From positions 1 through 64,000 of the forward strand of contig CAXXGT010000017.1 of NCBI GenBank assembly GCA_963664045.2: a DNA stretch of 64,000 bases, given 5' to 3'. The position numbers and the translations under genes are program-made. Of the stretch, positions 63,506-64,000 are shown piece after piece (position 1 is the stretch's first letter; the number at the start of each line of letters is the position of its first letter). The DNA is from JAPPHA01 sp963664045 (GTDB lineage: Bacteria; Pseudomonadota; Alphaproteobacteria; Rhodobacterales; Rhodobacteraceae). A model generated the notes under the pieces. It was not told the DNA's origin. It saw nothing but the letters and a program-made list of their open reading frames with translations, and did not search any database.

Positions 63506-64000
63506 GGCGCCGGGACGCCCGTGGAAGGGCCGGGTCAACCCCGCGACCGCAGCCACGCGGAGCCACGCGCAGGGCTTGCCCGAACATGGCGAGGATCGCG
63601 CCGAAGGGAAGGGTTGACGCAGCCCTGCAACGGCCACCCTTGAGCGGTCCCTTCCTGAACAAGTCTGCGCAGTTCATGGAAGGGACTGCCTGCCCGGCGA
63701 GGGCAGGAAACAGAGCCGCGGCAGGCACCTTCGCCGCATCTTCCGGGCCCGATGCCCGCCTGCCTCCTCCGGATGAGTCCCACAAACTTCATCCGTCAAT
63801 CGAGACTGGCAGAAAACACCTGCAATCGCCCCAACGTGCCGAAGCACTCCGCCCGCCCGCCATGCCGCGATGCCAGGATTCCCATCCTGATTGTCGCGCA
63901 ACAAGCCGGAGCCTTCGAACCCAGTTCGAAAACCTCTTGCAATCGGCAAAAAATGACGAAACCATCAGCTTCGCCGCGACGTCAAAACTGCCATCCAGAT
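63506..64000. other. Right edge: 60-bp inverted repeat copy and unassigned sequence
   Basis: Bases 63521-63580 are the inverted partner of 59519-59578. No credible gene follows. At about 63932 ACCTCTTGCAATCGG resembles the ends of the IS5-like element at 36325-37844, so another copy of such an element may begin here and run past the window. Confidence 0.45.

Noticed and set aside
1..64000. tRNA or rRNA genes
   Set aside because: No cloverleaf-like or rRNA-like stretch was recognised by eye in the gaps; a covariance-model scan would be needed to be certain.

Overview
The window looks like a chromosome segment of a GC-rich alphaproteobacterium, probably of the Rhodobacterales. Both porins carry the short signal peptide and 'AGGMAAADV' mature start typical of that group, and the catabolic genes (UgpC/MalK-type ABC system, GlxA-type regulator, IdnD/IdnO, GlcG/HbpS) fit. 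The segment is saturated with insertion sequences and single-nucleotide frameshifts, as in host-associated or recently bottlenecked genomes with IS expansion. No tRNA, rRNA or CRISPR array was seen.

Region 1 (1-5403) is a stack of IS66-type elements. Element A (off the left edge to 3072) carries a D12-class adenine methylase, tnpC, and convergent tnpB/tnpA. It truncates element B (3073-5134), an IS66-type tnpC translationally coupled to a DUF4338/DruA-like gene. Element B sits in a third IS end plus methylase 5' fragment (5145-5403), which itself truncates a TonB-dependent receptor (5404-6867). Region 2 (7470-11855) is an outer-membrane block: Slam, a TbpB-like surface lipoprotein and a porin. 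A second porin lies at 18695-19744, and a third, orphan porin promoter lies at 12940-13025.

Region 3 (12148-26079) is nested mobile DNA. A tyrosine recombinase pseudogene is followed by a second kind of IS66-type element with its own D12 methylase (13072-18647). That methylase is split by a 3.2-kb large-serine-recombinase element (14827-18035). Next come a complete IS1595-type element with an 8-bp target duplication and an MT-A70 methylase remnant (20046-21539), and an IS110 split by an IS4-type element encoding a DruA-like/IS4 transposase fusion (21887-25130). The fusion gene is itself split by a 792-bp insert with perfect 93-bp inverted repeats and a tyrosine recombinase remnant. Removing each insertion on paper restores the interrupted reading frame in all three cases.

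Region 4 (26080-39907) is a decaying surface-glycan neighbourhood: TylF-type and FkbM-type methyltransferases, two glycosyltransferases, and a class I methyltransferase broken into three pieces by an IS110 and an IS5-like element, among IS21, IS630, IS110 and AAA-ATPase remnants.

Region 5 (40042-47958) is the best-preserved part. A GlxA-type regulator diverges from a seven-gene operon: binding protein, two permeases, PfkB kinase, amidohydrolase, BtpA/SgcQ-like protein and ABC ATPase. It probably imports, phosphorylates and processes a carbohydrate or nucleoside-like compound. Region 6 (48455-58300) has a LysR regulator, a LuxP-like binding protein pseudogene, a LacI regulator and an idonate/gluconate-type set (IdnD, IdnO, hydroxyacid dehydrogenase, SMP-30 lactonase, gluconokinase, HIBADH-like dehydrogenase, GlcG-like protein). 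Several of these genes are broken. Region 7 (58301-64000) holds transposase remnants, an orphan family 5 solute-binding protein, a beta-propeller lactonase and an IS21 istB remnant.
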